63,593 nucleotides of DNA from SIG598 sp045580875 (lineage in GTDB: Bacteria; Bacillota; Clostridia; Oscillospirales; Acutalibacteraceae): contig JAZNOP010000101.1 in NCBI GenBank assembly GCA_045580875.1, positions 1 through 63,593 on the forward strand. Reading direction: 5' to 3'. This document shows, one piece after another, positions 34,811-43,821 of this stretch. The position numbers and the translations under genes were made by a program. Every line of letters starts with the position of its first letter. The first letter of the stretch is position 1. The notes under the pieces are model-generated. The model did no database searches, was not told the origin of the DNA, and saw only the letters and a program-made list of their open reading frames with translations.

Positions 34811-36634
34811 ATGAAGAAGGAAATAAAACTCCCTGGAAGCCGTATCAGATCAAAGAATGTTACAGGAGCAGAGCAGTGGCTCGGTTATCTTATAGGACCA
34901 AGTGGTGCTCTGCTGCTCAATGCTGTACTCGCAACTTACCTTAATGTCTACTATACTGATGTTCTTGACCTTACAGGAGTATGGGGCGGACTTTTCCTGA
35001 CAGTATTTCCTATAGTGTCAAAAATAATTGATGCGATTACCAATGTATTGATGGGCTACATTATTGACCGAACAAGAAACAAGCAGGGCAAAGCGCGTCC
35101 GTGGCTGCTGCTTTCTGCACCGCTTGTCTGCATTACCGGCATACTGCTGTTTACTGTTCCCACAGGCAGTGAGATGCTTCAGGTAATATGGGTAATGGTA
35201 TCCTATAATCTTTTCTACTCAATTGCATTTACAATCTACAATATGAGCCATAATCTTATGGTTCCGCTGTCTACAAGAAATACTGTACAGCGCGGAAGTC
35301 TGTCGGTGTTCAATCAGATATCATCAATAATGATGTCCGGAATTCTGGTAGCGCTTATTTTCCCGATGGTTATCATGCCGATGGTTGGTGTAGATCCGGG
35401 CAAGTGGATAACGGTCATGTCAGTGCTTGCTATATTAGCGTTACCGCTGACTCTGCTTGAATATTACTTCACAAAGGAAAGAGTAACAGAAGAAAATGCA
35501 GATGAGCAGACCAGAAATGTACCTTTCCTTACACAGCTGAGAATAGTGTTCACTGACAAGTATACACTCATAATCTTTGCATATTTCCTCATTTATACCG
35601 TAGGTGTCAGCCTTAAAAATCTTGGACTGGTCTATTATTGCAACTATGTGCTTGGTACATATAATGACGGTGTAACTCAGATGATGGTTTCGGTTATCGG
35701 AGGTGTTCCGATGGGAATCGGAATCTTTGCTGTTTGGCCGCTTGCAAAGCGTTTCGGTAAGCGCAATGTTACAGCATGGGGCTTTGTGCTTTATGCTATC
35801 GGCGGAATAATCTGCTGTCTTGCACCGACAAATATGACGATTGTGCTTATCGGTCAGTTCATAAAAAATATTGGCGGACTGCCCTGTGCTTATGTGTTTA
35901 TGGCTCTGTTTGCAGATACACTTGACCATGTTGAGTGGAAGAGCGGTATTCGCTGTGACGGCATTGCAATGTCAGTCTATAATATCATCGCAGTTGCGAT
36001 GGTGGGTATATGTACCGGTATATTCAACTGGCTCCTCGCTTCAGCCGGATATGTTGCTCCGGTAATTGATGCCGCCGGAACTACTGTCGCAGCAGCACAG
36101 AACAGCGCAGTTCAGAACGTAATTATTTTCGCTTTTCTTGGTATTGAAATTTTCACCGGCATTGTACTTGCTCTTCTGCTTGTGTTCCTTAATGTAGAAA
36201 AGACAGTTGAAAGAAAGCAGGCTGCAATAATTGAATATCGCAGACAGCAGTGTATAGCATCAGGAAACGAATGGGTTGAGCCAGAGGTTCAGGAGGCTCA
36301 GGAGAGAGCAAGACAGGAAGCAGAAAGTGAAGTTGTAGCTCTTGCAGAGCTTAAAGCAAAATGTGAGAAAAAAGGCTGGGATTATGCTCTGCACGAGAAG
36401 AAATATCTTGATAAAAAAGCTTCTGAAAAATCAAAGGCAGATGCCAAAAAACGGGCAGATGATGAGAAGGCTGCAGCAAAGGCAGAAAAAGCTGCCGGCA
36501 GACTTACTGAAAAACAGATTGCAAAACGGAGAAAGGCTGAAGAAAGAGCCGAGCGCCTCTGGCAGAAAGAGAAGCCTGCGGGCGAAGCATACCGTGAAAA
36601 GATTAAGACAAAGCTTGCAGCTCATACAAAATAA
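34811..36634 (+). CDS. GPH-family sugar:cation symporter with long charged tail
   Basis: This 607-residue membrane transporter has twelve helices in residues 18-465. The GPH-type loop DRTRNKQGKARPWLLL lies near 86-101. It probably imports the substrate of the flanking GH3 and GH78 enzymes. The C-terminal 140 residues form a highly charged, helix-prone cytoplasmic tail rich in A, E, K and R, including LKAKCEKKGWDY, which closely matches LRARCEKKGLDF in the transporter at 11130. Such tails are not part of the MelB core. The ATG follows AGAGGAGG; the GH78 gene begins 12 bases after it. Confidence 0.9.
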   Translation: MKKEIKLPGSRIRSKNVTGAEQWLGYLIGPSGALLLNAVLATYLNVYYTDVLDLTGVWGGLFLTVFPIVSKIIDAITNVLMGYIIDRTRNKQGKARPWLLLSAPLVCITGILLFTVPTGSEMLQVIWVMVSYNLFYSIAFTIYNMSHNLMVPLSTRNTVQRGSLSVFNQISSIMMSGILVALIFPMVIMPMVGVDPGKWITVMSVLAILALPLTLLEYYFTKERVTEENADEQTRNVPFLTQLRIVFTDKYTLIIFAYFLIYTVGVSLKNLGLVYYCNYVLGTYNDGVTQMMVSVIGGVPMGIGIFAVWPLAKRFGKRNVTAWGFVLYAIGGIICCLAPTNMTIVLIGQFIKNIGGLPCAYVFMALFADTLDHVEWKSGIRCDGIAMSVYNIIAVAMVGICTGIFNWLLASAGYVAPVIDAAGTTVAAAQNSAVQNVIIFAFLGIEIFTGIVLALLLVFLNVEKTVERKQAAIIEYRRQQCIASGNEWVEPEVQEAQERARQEAESEVVALAELKAKCEKKGWDYALHEKKYLDKKASEKSKADAKKRADDEKAAAKAEKAAGRLTEKQIAKRRKAEERAERLWQKEKPAGEAYREKIKTKLAAHTK

Positions 36635-36646
36635 CAGGAGGAAGCA

Positions 36647-39223
36647 ATGCGTGCAATTAAATTAAAAACCGAATATCTGAAGAATCCTGTTGGAATTGAC
36701 ATTCTTAATCCAAGATTGATGTGGAATGCTGAGGCTGGAATCAGGCAGACTGCATATCAGATTATTGCAGAATCCGATGGCAATACGGTATGGGATAGCG
36801 GTAAGGTTGCTTCATCTGTGATGACCGGAGTAAAATATCCCAACGTGCTTTGTTCCTCTCAGAGGGTTGAGTGGAAAGTAAAGCTGTGGGATGAAAATGA
36901 TACGGAGGGAGATTGGTCTCAGACTGCATTCTTTGAAATGGGATTGCTTTATGCTGATGACTGGAAAGCCGAGTGGATTACAGGAAATTACAGGGTCAAT
37001 AAAAGAAAGCGTTATCCTGTGGATTGCTTCAGAAAGCGCATCTCTATAGAAAAAGATGTAAAAAAAGCAAGGCTGTATATTACCGCCTGCGGTTTGTATG
37101 AAGCTAAGCTCGATGGAGATAGAATCGGTGATTTCGTGCTTGCTCCAGGTCATACAGACTACAGAAAAAGGGTGCAGTATCAGACTTATGATATTACCTG
37201 TATGTTATCTTCGGGAGAACACCATATCACCGTGCAGCTCGCTGACGGTTGGTATCGCGGCAGTTGCGGCGCGTGGGGAATACGCAATCAGTACGGAAAA
37301 GAGACAAAGCTGCTTGCGATGATTTGCGTGACTTATACAGATGGTTCTGAGGAGATAATCTCAACGGATGAAAGCTGGGAGTGGTCGGCTGACGGTGCTA
37401 TTCGTTTTGCAGACAATAAAGACGGAGAAATAGTTGAGGCATTCCGCGAGCCGTGTTATTCAGGCAGAGCAAAGAAAACCGGACATAATGTTATTCCGGC
37501 AGCTTCAAATAATGTGCCGGTAACTGAGCATGAACATTTTACACCGGTCATAACAAAAGCATCTGCCGGAAAGACAATTCTCGATTTTGGGCAGAATATA
37601 GCCGGGTATATTTCGCTTCGTATTCAGGCTCAAAAAGGGAATAAGCTGATATTCCGGTTTGGTGAGCTTCTCGATGAAGACGGTAATCTGACACAGAAAA
37701 ATATACAATGTGTCATGAAGAACCGCATTTCGCCTCTGCAGCGTATAGAATATACCTGCAAGGAAGGATTAAATGAATACAAAACGACTTTCTCTGTGTT
37801 TGGATTCCGCTATGCAGAGGTTGAGACGGATATGGAGCTTTCTCCGGACGCTGTGACTGCAATTGCTGTTTACTCAGATATTGAGCGTACAGGTTACTTT
37901 GAAAGCTCAAATCAGCTGCTTGACCGTTTTGTAGAAGCTGCTGTGTGGTCGACAAAAGGGAATTCGCTGGAAATACCTACCGATTGTCCGACACGTGAGC
38001 GTCACGGCTGGACAGGTGATGCGCAGATATTCTTTGAATCCGCAAACTTTCTGTTTGATTATGCAGCTTTTTCAAAAAAGTATCTGCGAGATGTATATGA
38101 CTGGCAGAAGAAAAGCGGAAGACTGCCTCAGATTGCTCCATATGGCGGCGTGGATTTCTATATGTGGACAATGAACGGCAGTGTTGGCTGGTCTGATGCC
38201 GGTATCCTTATTCCATACCGTTTCTGGAAGATATACAACGATGAGCATATACTCAGCGAGTATTATGAGAAAATGAAGCGATATGCCGGATTTATGATGA
38301 AGCGATGCGGTAAGATTGGCTTTATGGCAAAGCCGCTGGGGCTTCGTGGAAAGGCAGGGAGATATGCCGTTAACTGCGGGCAATCATTTGGAGAGTGGGC
38401 TGAACCGGCAGATGTATATCCGAATGACTGGAAGGATATGGTGGCGCCTCATCCTGAAGTGTCTACAGCATACACCGCATACGTTCTTTCGTGTATGGCT
38501 GAAATTGCTGAAAAGCTTGGTCATAAAAAAGACGGCAGAAAATTCCGGAGATACAGCGAGGGGTGTAAGTGTGCATATCAAGCTATGTGCCGGAAAGCTG
38601 ATTATACTCTTGACACTGACCGGCAGGCACGTCTTGTCAGACCACTGGCATTTGGATTGCTGAATGATGATCAGACAGAGTACGCCCGCAAACGCCTGAT
38701 CAATGCGCTTGAGAATTATGGATGGAGGCTTGGCACCGGATTTCTTTCCACACCGCTTATTCTTGATGTTCTGTCTGAGTTTGATGTCGATGCGGCATAT
38801 CGTCTTCTGGAAAATGAAGAAATGCCTGGTTGGCTGTTTATGCCGAAAAATGGTGCGACTACCATATGGGAGTCATGGGAGGGGACGCAGGCTCAGGGTG
38901 GCATTGCCTCTCTCAATCATTATTCCAAGGGCGCGGTATGCGAATGGCTTTTCAGGACCATGTGTGGAATTAATCCGTCCGGAGAAAATCATTTTGTTAT
39001 CAAACCGGTGCCTGGCGGCTCTTTTGTCTTTGCCAAAGCTGTCTATAACAGTATATACGGCAGGGTGGAAAGTGGCTGGAAGCTGATTAACAACGGTTAT
39101 GAAGTACATGTATGTATTCCTGCAAATACAACAGCAGAGGTTATTCTGCCGAATGGTACAACGGAAAAAATTATGGCAGGAGAATATACTTTTTCTGTTG
39201 ATTACCAGCCTGTGATATGCTGA
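36647..39223 (+). CDS. GH78 alpha-L-rhamnosidase
   Basis: This 858-residue cytoplasmic inverting enzyme removes terminal alpha-L-rhamnose. It has an N-terminal fibronectin-like domain (1-110), Bac_rhamnosid_N domain (about 120-290), concanavalin-like domain (about 295-405), (alpha/alpha)6 barrel (about 410-760) and C-terminal beta domain. The catalytic segment is PTDCPTRERHGWTGDAQ (444-460), and TTIWESWEG carries another conserved Glu region. No signal peptide is present. The last gene of the operon, 12 bases after the symporter, followed by a terminator. The released rhamnose would feed the rhaBAD genes just downstream. Confidence 0.93.
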   Translation: MRAIKLKTEYLKNPVGIDILNPRLMWNAEAGIRQTAYQIIAESDGNTVWDSGKVASSVMTGVKYPNVLCSSQRVEWKVKLWDENDTEGDWSQTAFFEMGLLYADDWKAEWITGNYRVNKRKRYPVDCFRKRISIEKDVKKARLYITACGLYEAKLDGDRIGDFVLAPGHTDYRKRVQYQTYDITCMLSSGEHHITVQLADGWYRGSCGAWGIRNQYGKETKLLAMICVTYTDGSEEIISTDESWEWSADGAIRFADNKDGEIVEAFREPCYSGRAKKTGHNVIPAASNNVPVTEHEHFTPVITKASAGKTILDFGQNIAGYISLRIQAQKGNKLIFRFGELLDEDGNLTQKNIQCVMKNRISPLQRIEYTCKEGLNEYKTTFSVFGFRYAEVETDMELSPDAVTAIAVYSDIERTGYFESSNQLLDRFVEAAVWSTKGNSLEIPTDCPTRERHGWTGDAQIFFESANFLFDYAAFSKKYLRDVYDWQKKSGRLPQIAPYGGVDFYMWTMNGSVGWSDAGILIPYRFWKIYNDEHILSEYYEKMKRYAGFMMKRCGKIGFMAKPLGLRGKAGRYAVNCGQSFGEWAEPADVYPNDWKDMVAPHPEVSTAYTAYVLSCMAEIAEKLGHKKDGRKFRRYSEGCKCAYQAMCRKADYTLDTDRQARLVRPLAFGLLNDDQTEYARKRLINALENYGWRLGTGFLSTPLILDVLSEFDVDAAYRLLENEEMPGWLFMPKNGATTIWESWEGTQAQGGIASLNHYSKGAVCEWLFRTMCGINPSGENHFVIKPVPGGSFVFAKAVYNSIYGRVESGWKLINNGYEVHVCIPANTTAEVILPNGTTEKIMAGEYTFSVDYQPVIC

Positions 39224-39237
39224 TAAAAGTATATAAC

Positions 39238-39268
39238 AAAAGCCGTCTGTTTTACGCAGGCGGTTTTT
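39238..39268 (+). terminator. terminator of the GH43-GH78 operon
   Basis: An 8-bp stem GCCGTCTG / CAGGCGGT with two G-U pairs, then TTTTTG. It lies 15 bases after the GH78 stop. Confidence 0.75.
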
Positions 39269-39274
39269 GTTATC

Positions 39275-39303
39275 TTGCGGCTTTCAATATTATGTGATAT
39301 AAA
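39275..39303 (+). promoter_or_regulatory. promoter of the cupin-AraC gene
   Basis: -35 TTGCGG (39275-39280) and -10 TATAAA (39298-39303) with a 17-base spacer, 41 bases before the start. Confidence 0.7.
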
Positions 39304-39344
39304 TATGCAAGAAAGGTTATTTTATGATTTTGGGAGGAGCAGTT

Positions 39345-40298
39345 ATGAACGGTGAGATATTAACCCGGCTCCGTAAGATTACGGAAGAAGAGCAGGCTAT
39401 TCTTGACGGTCGCACAACAATCGATCGCGGGCTTTATATGCAGGGGCATAATAATACAATAAATGCTGAGAAACTTCTTGCTGCCGGAAAGCTGATCACC
39501 ATTCGTCCGCATACCCGCTTTATTCACTTTCCTGAGCACACACACGATTATGTTGAGATGATCTATATGTGCGAAGGTTCAACAACACATATTGTGAGCG
39601 GTACAGAAATCGAACTCCGACGGGGAGAACTGCTTTTTCTTGGGCAGAGTGCATCTCACGAAATAAAAAAAGCCGGAGAGGCAGATATTGCAGTGAATTT
39701 TATCGTGATTCCGGATTTTTTTACAGTCAGCCTCTCTGCTATAGGCGAAGAAGAAACACCGCTGAGAAGATTTCTGATAGACTGTCTTTGCGGTCAGAAT
39801 ACAGGTTCAAGTTATCTTCACTTTAATGTTTCAGATGTAAAACCGGTTCAGAATCTTATAGAAAATCTGATGTGGACACTTATGTTTGAGACACAGAATC
39901 GAAGAAAGGTTTCTCAGATGACAATGGCACTTCTTTTTATGCAGCTTGTGGGGTGTACCGAAACGCTGATAACGCGAGAAGATGAAGATGCTGTTGTATT
40001 CAGAGTGCTTAATTATGCCGAAACGAATTATAACTCAGGCAGTCTGGCTGAATTGGCGGAGCGACTGCATTATGATATTTCCTGGTTGTCGCGTGAGATA
40101 AAGCGGAAAACTGGAAAGACCTATACTCAGATTGTTCAGGAAAAACGCCTTGCACAGGCTGCGTTTCTGCTGAAGAATACAGACAGAAATGTTGCTGATA
40201 TTTCCGTGGCGGTCGGATATGAGAATATCAGTTATTTCCACCGAATATTTTCGCAGACTTACGGAAAATCACCGAAGCATTACCGTGACGGCCGATGA
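39345..40298 (+). CDS. AraC-family regulator with cupin domain, likely rhamnose regulator
   Basis: This 318-residue regulator has an N-terminal cupin sensor (about 50-140; HTRFIHFPEHTHDYVEMIYM) and a C-terminal AraC domain (about 220-316; SLAELAERLHYDISWLSREI, then VADISVAVGYENISYFHRIF). This is the layout of RhaS/RhaR-type sugar sensors. It differs from the three longer AraC proteins in the window. I chose ATG 39345 with GGGAGGAG upstream; an earlier in-frame start at 39324 lacks a site. It lies 97 bases upstream of rhaB in the same direction, so it probably controls rhamnose use; the ligand is inferred. Confidence 0.82.
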   Translation: MNGEILTRLRKITEEEQAILDGRTTIDRGLYMQGHNNTINAEKLLAAGKLITIRPHTRFIHFPEHTHDYVEMIYMCEGSTTHIVSGTEIELRRGELLFLGQSASHEIKKAGEADIAVNFIVIPDFFTVSLSAIGEEETPLRRFLIDCLCGQNTGSSYLHFNVSDVKPVQNLIENLMWTLMFETQNRRKVSQMTMALLFMQLVGCTETLITREDEDAVVFRVLNYAETNYNSGSLAELAERLHYDISWLSREIKRKTGKTYTQIVQEKRLAQAAFLLKNTDRNVADISVAVGYENISYFHRIFSQTYGKSPKHYRDGR

Positions 40299-40328
40299 AT
40301 GCAAGAAAGGACACTTTTTAAGAAAAGA

Positions 40329-40393
40329 AAAGACCTCCGTTTTTTTGTTCTGATATGATAGAATCATTATCAGAACAAAGAATGGGGGTCTTT
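40329..40393 (+). promoter_or_regulatory. nested palindrome and promoter of rhaBAD
   Basis: An inner perfect 12-bp inverted repeat TTTGTTCTGATA (40344-40355) / TATCAGAACAAA (40368-40379) is nested in an outer 10-base pair, AAAGACCTCC (40329-40338) and GGGGGTCTTT (40384-40393). The outer right arm contains the rhaB ribosome site. A -10-like TAGAAT with upstream TGA (356-364 of the 40 kb block) lies in the loop. The inner repeat fits a dimeric operator over the promoter. If transcripts start upstream, the same bases could fold and hide the ribosome site. Confidence 0.65.
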
Positions 40394-40395
40394 AT

Positions 40396-41682
40396 TTGGA
40401 ATATTTTCTTGCTGTAGATATTGGTGCATCTTCAGGTCGTCATATTGTCGGCTGGAGCGAAAACGGAACGATACAGACACAGGAAGTATATCGTTTTCCG
40501 AACGGTGTATGCACTGAAAACGGACATCTTGTATGGAATATTGAAGAACTTGTTGGCGAAGTTTGCAAGGGAATTGACAGAGCGTTGGAAAAGTTTGGAG
40601 GAATTAAAAGCCTTTCCATAGATACATGGGGTGTTGATTACGTACTCATTGACCGCAGCGGAAACGAAATTCAGCCATGCTATGCATATCGTGACAGCCG
40701 TACACAGGAAGTAATTCCAAAGGTACATGAAAGAGTACCGTTTTCGGAACTGTATCATAGAACCGGCTGTCAGTTTCAGCCATTCAACACAATTTATCAG
40801 TTATATGACGATAAGTTAAGAGGAAGACTGGATGATGCTGAATACATGCTGCTGATGCCGGAATATCTGCTTTACAGGCTGTGCGGCAGAATGGCAAGAG
40901 AATATACAAATGCAACCACAACGGGAATGATAAGTGCACAGACTGGCGAATTTGATGCTAAAATAATAGAATGCCTCGACTTGCCTCGTAATTTATTCCC
41001 GAAGCTGTCAAAGCCTGGAACAGTAATAGGGGAGTATAAAGGGATAAAGTGCGTACTGTGTGCAACCCACGATACCGGCTCAGCAGTCGAGGGTATACCA
41101 ATGCAAGGTAATGAGCCGTATATATCCTCAGGAACATGGTCGCTGCTTGGTGTAAAGACCGACAGGCCGATAACCAATGAAGAAAGCAGAGAAGCCAACT
41201 ACTCCAACGAAGGAGGCGTCGGCTACAACCGCTATCAGAAAAATATTATGGGGATGTGGCTTGTGCAGTGTCTGCAGAAAGAGCTTTGTCCTGATATGCT
41301 GTTTGATGAAATTGTAAGAATGGCGCGTGAAAGCAGCTGTGAAGTGCTGGTAGATGCAAATGCACAGGATTTTCTTGCCCCTGAAAGCATGAAAGCAGCT
41401 TTTGATACTGCTTCCGGAGGCACTCTTCGTACGGTCGGAGATTATTTCCGATGCGCTTATTGCAGCCTTGCAGCGAGCTATGATACCGCACTCGATGAGC
41501 TTGAGGGAATCACCGGTAAATATTATAAAAAACTTTATATTGTCGGCGGTGGTGCCAAGAATGAATTCCTTAACGAACTTACGGCTGAAGCAACGGGCAA
41601 ACAGGTAATTGCACTGCCCATCGAGGCAACAGCTCTTGGAAATCTAAAAATTCAGATGGAGGCGTACAAAAATGAGTTATAA
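40396..41682 (+). CDS. rhaB: rhamnulokinase
   Basis: This 428-residue cytoplasmic sugar kinase (FGGY family) phosphorylates L-rhamnulose to rhamnulose-1-phosphate. It has the N-terminal phosphate-binding loop LAVDIGASSGRHI, SLSIDTWGVDYVLID near 75-89, YAYRDSRT, and the C-terminal YIVGGGAKNEFLNELTAEAT nucleotide-binding block. It starts with TTG 40396, with GGGGG 8 bases upstream; no ATG fits. The N-terminus EYFLAVDIGASSGR is typical for RhaB, and gene order with rhaA and rhaD confirms it. It overlaps rhaA by 11 bases. Confidence 0.95.
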   Translation: MEYFLAVDIGASSGRHIVGWSENGTIQTQEVYRFPNGVCTENGHLVWNIEELVGEVCKGIDRALEKFGGIKSLSIDTWGVDYVLIDRSGNEIQPCYAYRDSRTQEVIPKVHERVPFSELYHRTGCQFQPFNTIYQLYDDKLRGRLDDAEYMLLMPEYLLYRLCGRMAREYTNATTTGMISAQTGEFDAKIIECLDLPRNLFPKLSKPGTVIGEYKGIKCVLCATHDTGSAVEGIPMQGNEPYISSGTWSLLGVKTDRPITNEESREANYSNEGGVGYNRYQKNIMGMWLVQCLQKELCPDMLFDEIVRMARESSCEVLVDANAQDFLAPESMKAAFDTASGGTLRTVGDYFRCAYCSLAASYDTALDELEGITGKYYKKLYIVGGGAKNEFLNELTAEATGKQVIALPIEATALGNLKIQMEAYKNEL

Positions 41683-42925
41683 TGAAGCTAAAGCCAGATA
41701 TGCAGCTCTTGGTGTGGATACCGATGCGGCAATAGAAAAACTGAAGACCGTCCCTGTCGCACTGCATTGCTGGCAGGGCGATGATGTACGAGGATTTGAT
41801 ACTGATCCCAACAAGCCACTGACAGGCGGTATTCAGACAACCGGAAACTATCCTGGAAGGGCAAGAACGCCGGAAGAGCTTATGAGTGATATTGATAAGG
41901 TGATTTCACTTGTTCCAGGACAGGTTAAGATGAACCTTCATGCAAGCTATGCTATTTTTGATGATGAAAATCCTTGGGTTGACCGTGATAAACTTGAACC
42001 TAAGCATTTCAGAAAATGGGTGGATTTCTGCAAAGAGCGAGGTCTTGGCTGCGATTTTAATCCAACTTTTTTCAGCCATCCAAAGTGCGATCCGCTTACA
42101 CTCTCAAGTCCTGATGAAGAAACACGCCGTTTCTGGGTGGATCACGGAAAAGCCTGTGTACGAATTTCGCAGTATCTCGCTGATGAGCTTGGTCAGCCTT
42201 GTGTTATGAATATATGGGCTGGTGACGGATTCAAGGATATTCCGGCAGACAGAATAGGACCGCGTATGCGTTATAAACAGTCGTTTGACGAGATCCTGTC
42301 AGAGGCGTTTGATCCTGAAAAAGTGTATCCTTGTGCTGAAAGTAAGGTTTTTGGAATTGGCGTGGAAAGTTATACAGTCGGTTCTGCGGAATGGTGTCTT
42401 AAATATGCTGCGTCGCGTCCGGATTGCATAAGTCTCATGGACAACGGACATTATCACCCGACAGAAGTAGTATCTGATAAAATATCCGCCATTCTGACTT
42501 ACGATAAGAAAATGGCGCTTCATGTTACCCGCGGAGTGCGCTGGGACAGTGATCATGTTGTTCTCTTTGACGATGAAACAAAAGAGCTCTGTAAGGAGAT
42601 AGTGCGCTGTGATGGTCTTGACCGTGTCTTTATTGCTCTTGATTATTTTGACGCATCAATAAACCGTGTTTCAGCGTGGATAACAGGATTCAGAAATCTT
42701 CAGAAAGCATTGCTTTATGCATTGCTTGAACCGAATGCTGAACTGAAGAAGCTGCAGGACGAAGGTAACTGGACAAAGCTGATGGTTATGCTTGAAGAGC
42801 AGAAGACAATGCCGTTCGGTGAGGTGTGGGATGAATACTGCCGTTCATGCGGCAAGCCTGCAGATGGAGAATGGTATTCCGAAATAGAGAAATATGAAGC
42901 AGAAGTACAGAGCAGAAGAGGTTGA
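41672..42925 (+). CDS. rhaA: L-rhamnose isomerase
   Basis: This 417-residue cytoplasmic metal-dependent isomerase converts L-rhamnose to L-rhamnulose. The family markers are VALHCWQGDDVRGFD (27-41), GGIQTTGNYPGRARTPEELM, MNLHASYA, and HVTRGVRWDSDHVV near 284, which holds metal-binding residues. Length matches RhaA (about 417-420). The start ATG 41672 overlaps the rhaB end, with GGAGG in the rhaB tail. It is the first enzyme of the pathway although the second gene of the operon. Confidence 0.97.
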   Translation: MSYNEAKARYAALGVDTDAAIEKLKTVPVALHCWQGDDVRGFDTDPNKPLTGGIQTTGNYPGRARTPEELMSDIDKVISLVPGQVKMNLHASYAIFDDENPWVDRDKLEPKHFRKWVDFCKERGLGCDFNPTFFSHPKCDPLTLSSPDEETRRFWVDHGKACVRISQYLADELGQPCVMNIWAGDGFKDIPADRIGPRMRYKQSFDEILSEAFDPEKVYPCAESKVFGIGVESYTVGSAEWCLKYAASRPDCISLMDNGHYHPTEVVSDKISAILTYDKKMALHVTRGVRWDSDHVVLFDDETKELCKEIVRCDGLDRVFIALDYFDASINRVSAWITGFRNLQKALLYALLEPNAELKKLQDEGNWTKLMVMLEEQKTMPFGEVWDEYCRSCGKPADGEWYSEIEKYEAEVQSRRG

Positions 42926-43746
42926 TGAAAATGAAAGATATACTGACAGCTCCATTTGTGGAGGAAATGAGAAAGACAACAGCAAATATGTATCGTCTTG
43001 GCTGGGACGAGCGCAACGGCGGTAATATAAGCTATATGCTTGATGAAGAGATCGTATACGAATATCTTGACCGGAATGCTGTTATTCGTACGATTTCTCT
43101 GGGCTTTGATGCATCAGCTGTAATTGGAAAAATATTTATAGTAACCGGTACAGGAAAGTATTTTAAGAATGTTCAGGACGATCCTGAAACAAATCTTGGT
43201 ATAGTACGCATTGCGGCAGACGGTAAAAATGCTGAGCTGCTGTGGGGCTATAAAGATGGAGGAAGATTTACTTCTGAATTTCCTGCCCATCTGATGAGTC
43301 ATATGGCTCGTCTTGAAGTTGATCCGGAAAACCGCGTGGTAATGCACTGCCATCCGACACATACCCTCGCAATGAACTATGTTCACGAACTTGACGAAAA
43401 GAAATTAACACATACACTGTGGGAAATGTGCACAGAGTGTATTGTTGTTTTTCCGGACGGTATCGGCGTGCTGCCGTGGATGCTGTGCGGTACAAACTCA
43501 ATAGGCAAAGCCACCGCGGAAAAAATGAAGGAATTCAGGCTCGTAATCTGGGGAATGCATGGTATCTACGGTGCAGGCAAGACAATGGACGAAACTTTCG
43601 GTTTAATTGAAACCGTGGAGAAGGCGGCGCAGATATATATGCTGACAGCGCATCTTTCAAGAATAAATACCATTAAAGATGAAGAAATGGCAGAGCTTGC
43701 TGAGTTCTTTGGTGTAAAATACCGCAGAGATTTTCTGAACCTGTAA
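42925..43746 (+). CDS. rhaD: rhamnulose-1-phosphate aldolase
   Basis: This 273-residue cytoplasmic class II aldolase splits rhamnulose-1-phosphate to dihydroxyacetone phosphate and L-lactaldehyde. LGWDERNGGNISYML near the N-terminus and the zinc-binding pattern VVMHCHPTHTLAM (about 138-150) with a further His in LVIWGMHGIYGAG are diagnostic. Start: ATG 42925 overlaps the rhaA stop by one base; ATG 42931 is an alternative with better spacing to AGAGG. Last gene of rhaBAD, followed by a terminator. No mutarotase (rhaM) or lactaldehyde reductase gene is present nearby. Confidence 0.94.
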   Translation: MKMKDILTAPFVEEMRKTTANMYRLGWDERNGGNISYMLDEEIVYEYLDRNAVIRTISLGFDASAVIGKIFIVTGTGKYFKNVQDDPETNLGIVRIAADGKNAELLWGYKDGGRFTSEFPAHLMSHMARLEVDPENRVVMHCHPTHTLAMNYVHELDEKKLTHTLWEMCTECIVVFPDGIGVLPWMLCGTNSIGKATAEKMKEFRLVIWGMHGIYGAGKTMDETFGLIETVEKAAQIYMLTAHLSRINTIKDEEMAELAEFFGVKYRRDFLNL

Positions 43747-43752
43747 AATATT

Positions 43753-43802
43753 AAACCACCCGATGAAAATGAGGCGTAAAGTCTCTTTGAATCGGGTGGT
43801 TT
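43753..43802. terminator. shared terminator between rhaD and the third AraC gene
   Basis: A perfect 12-bp stem AAACCACCCGAT / ATCGGGTGGTTT with a 26-base loop, and T or A tracts on both sides. It serves both convergent genes. Confidence 0.8.
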
Positions 43803-43821
43803 GATTTATGTCGTGAGAATC

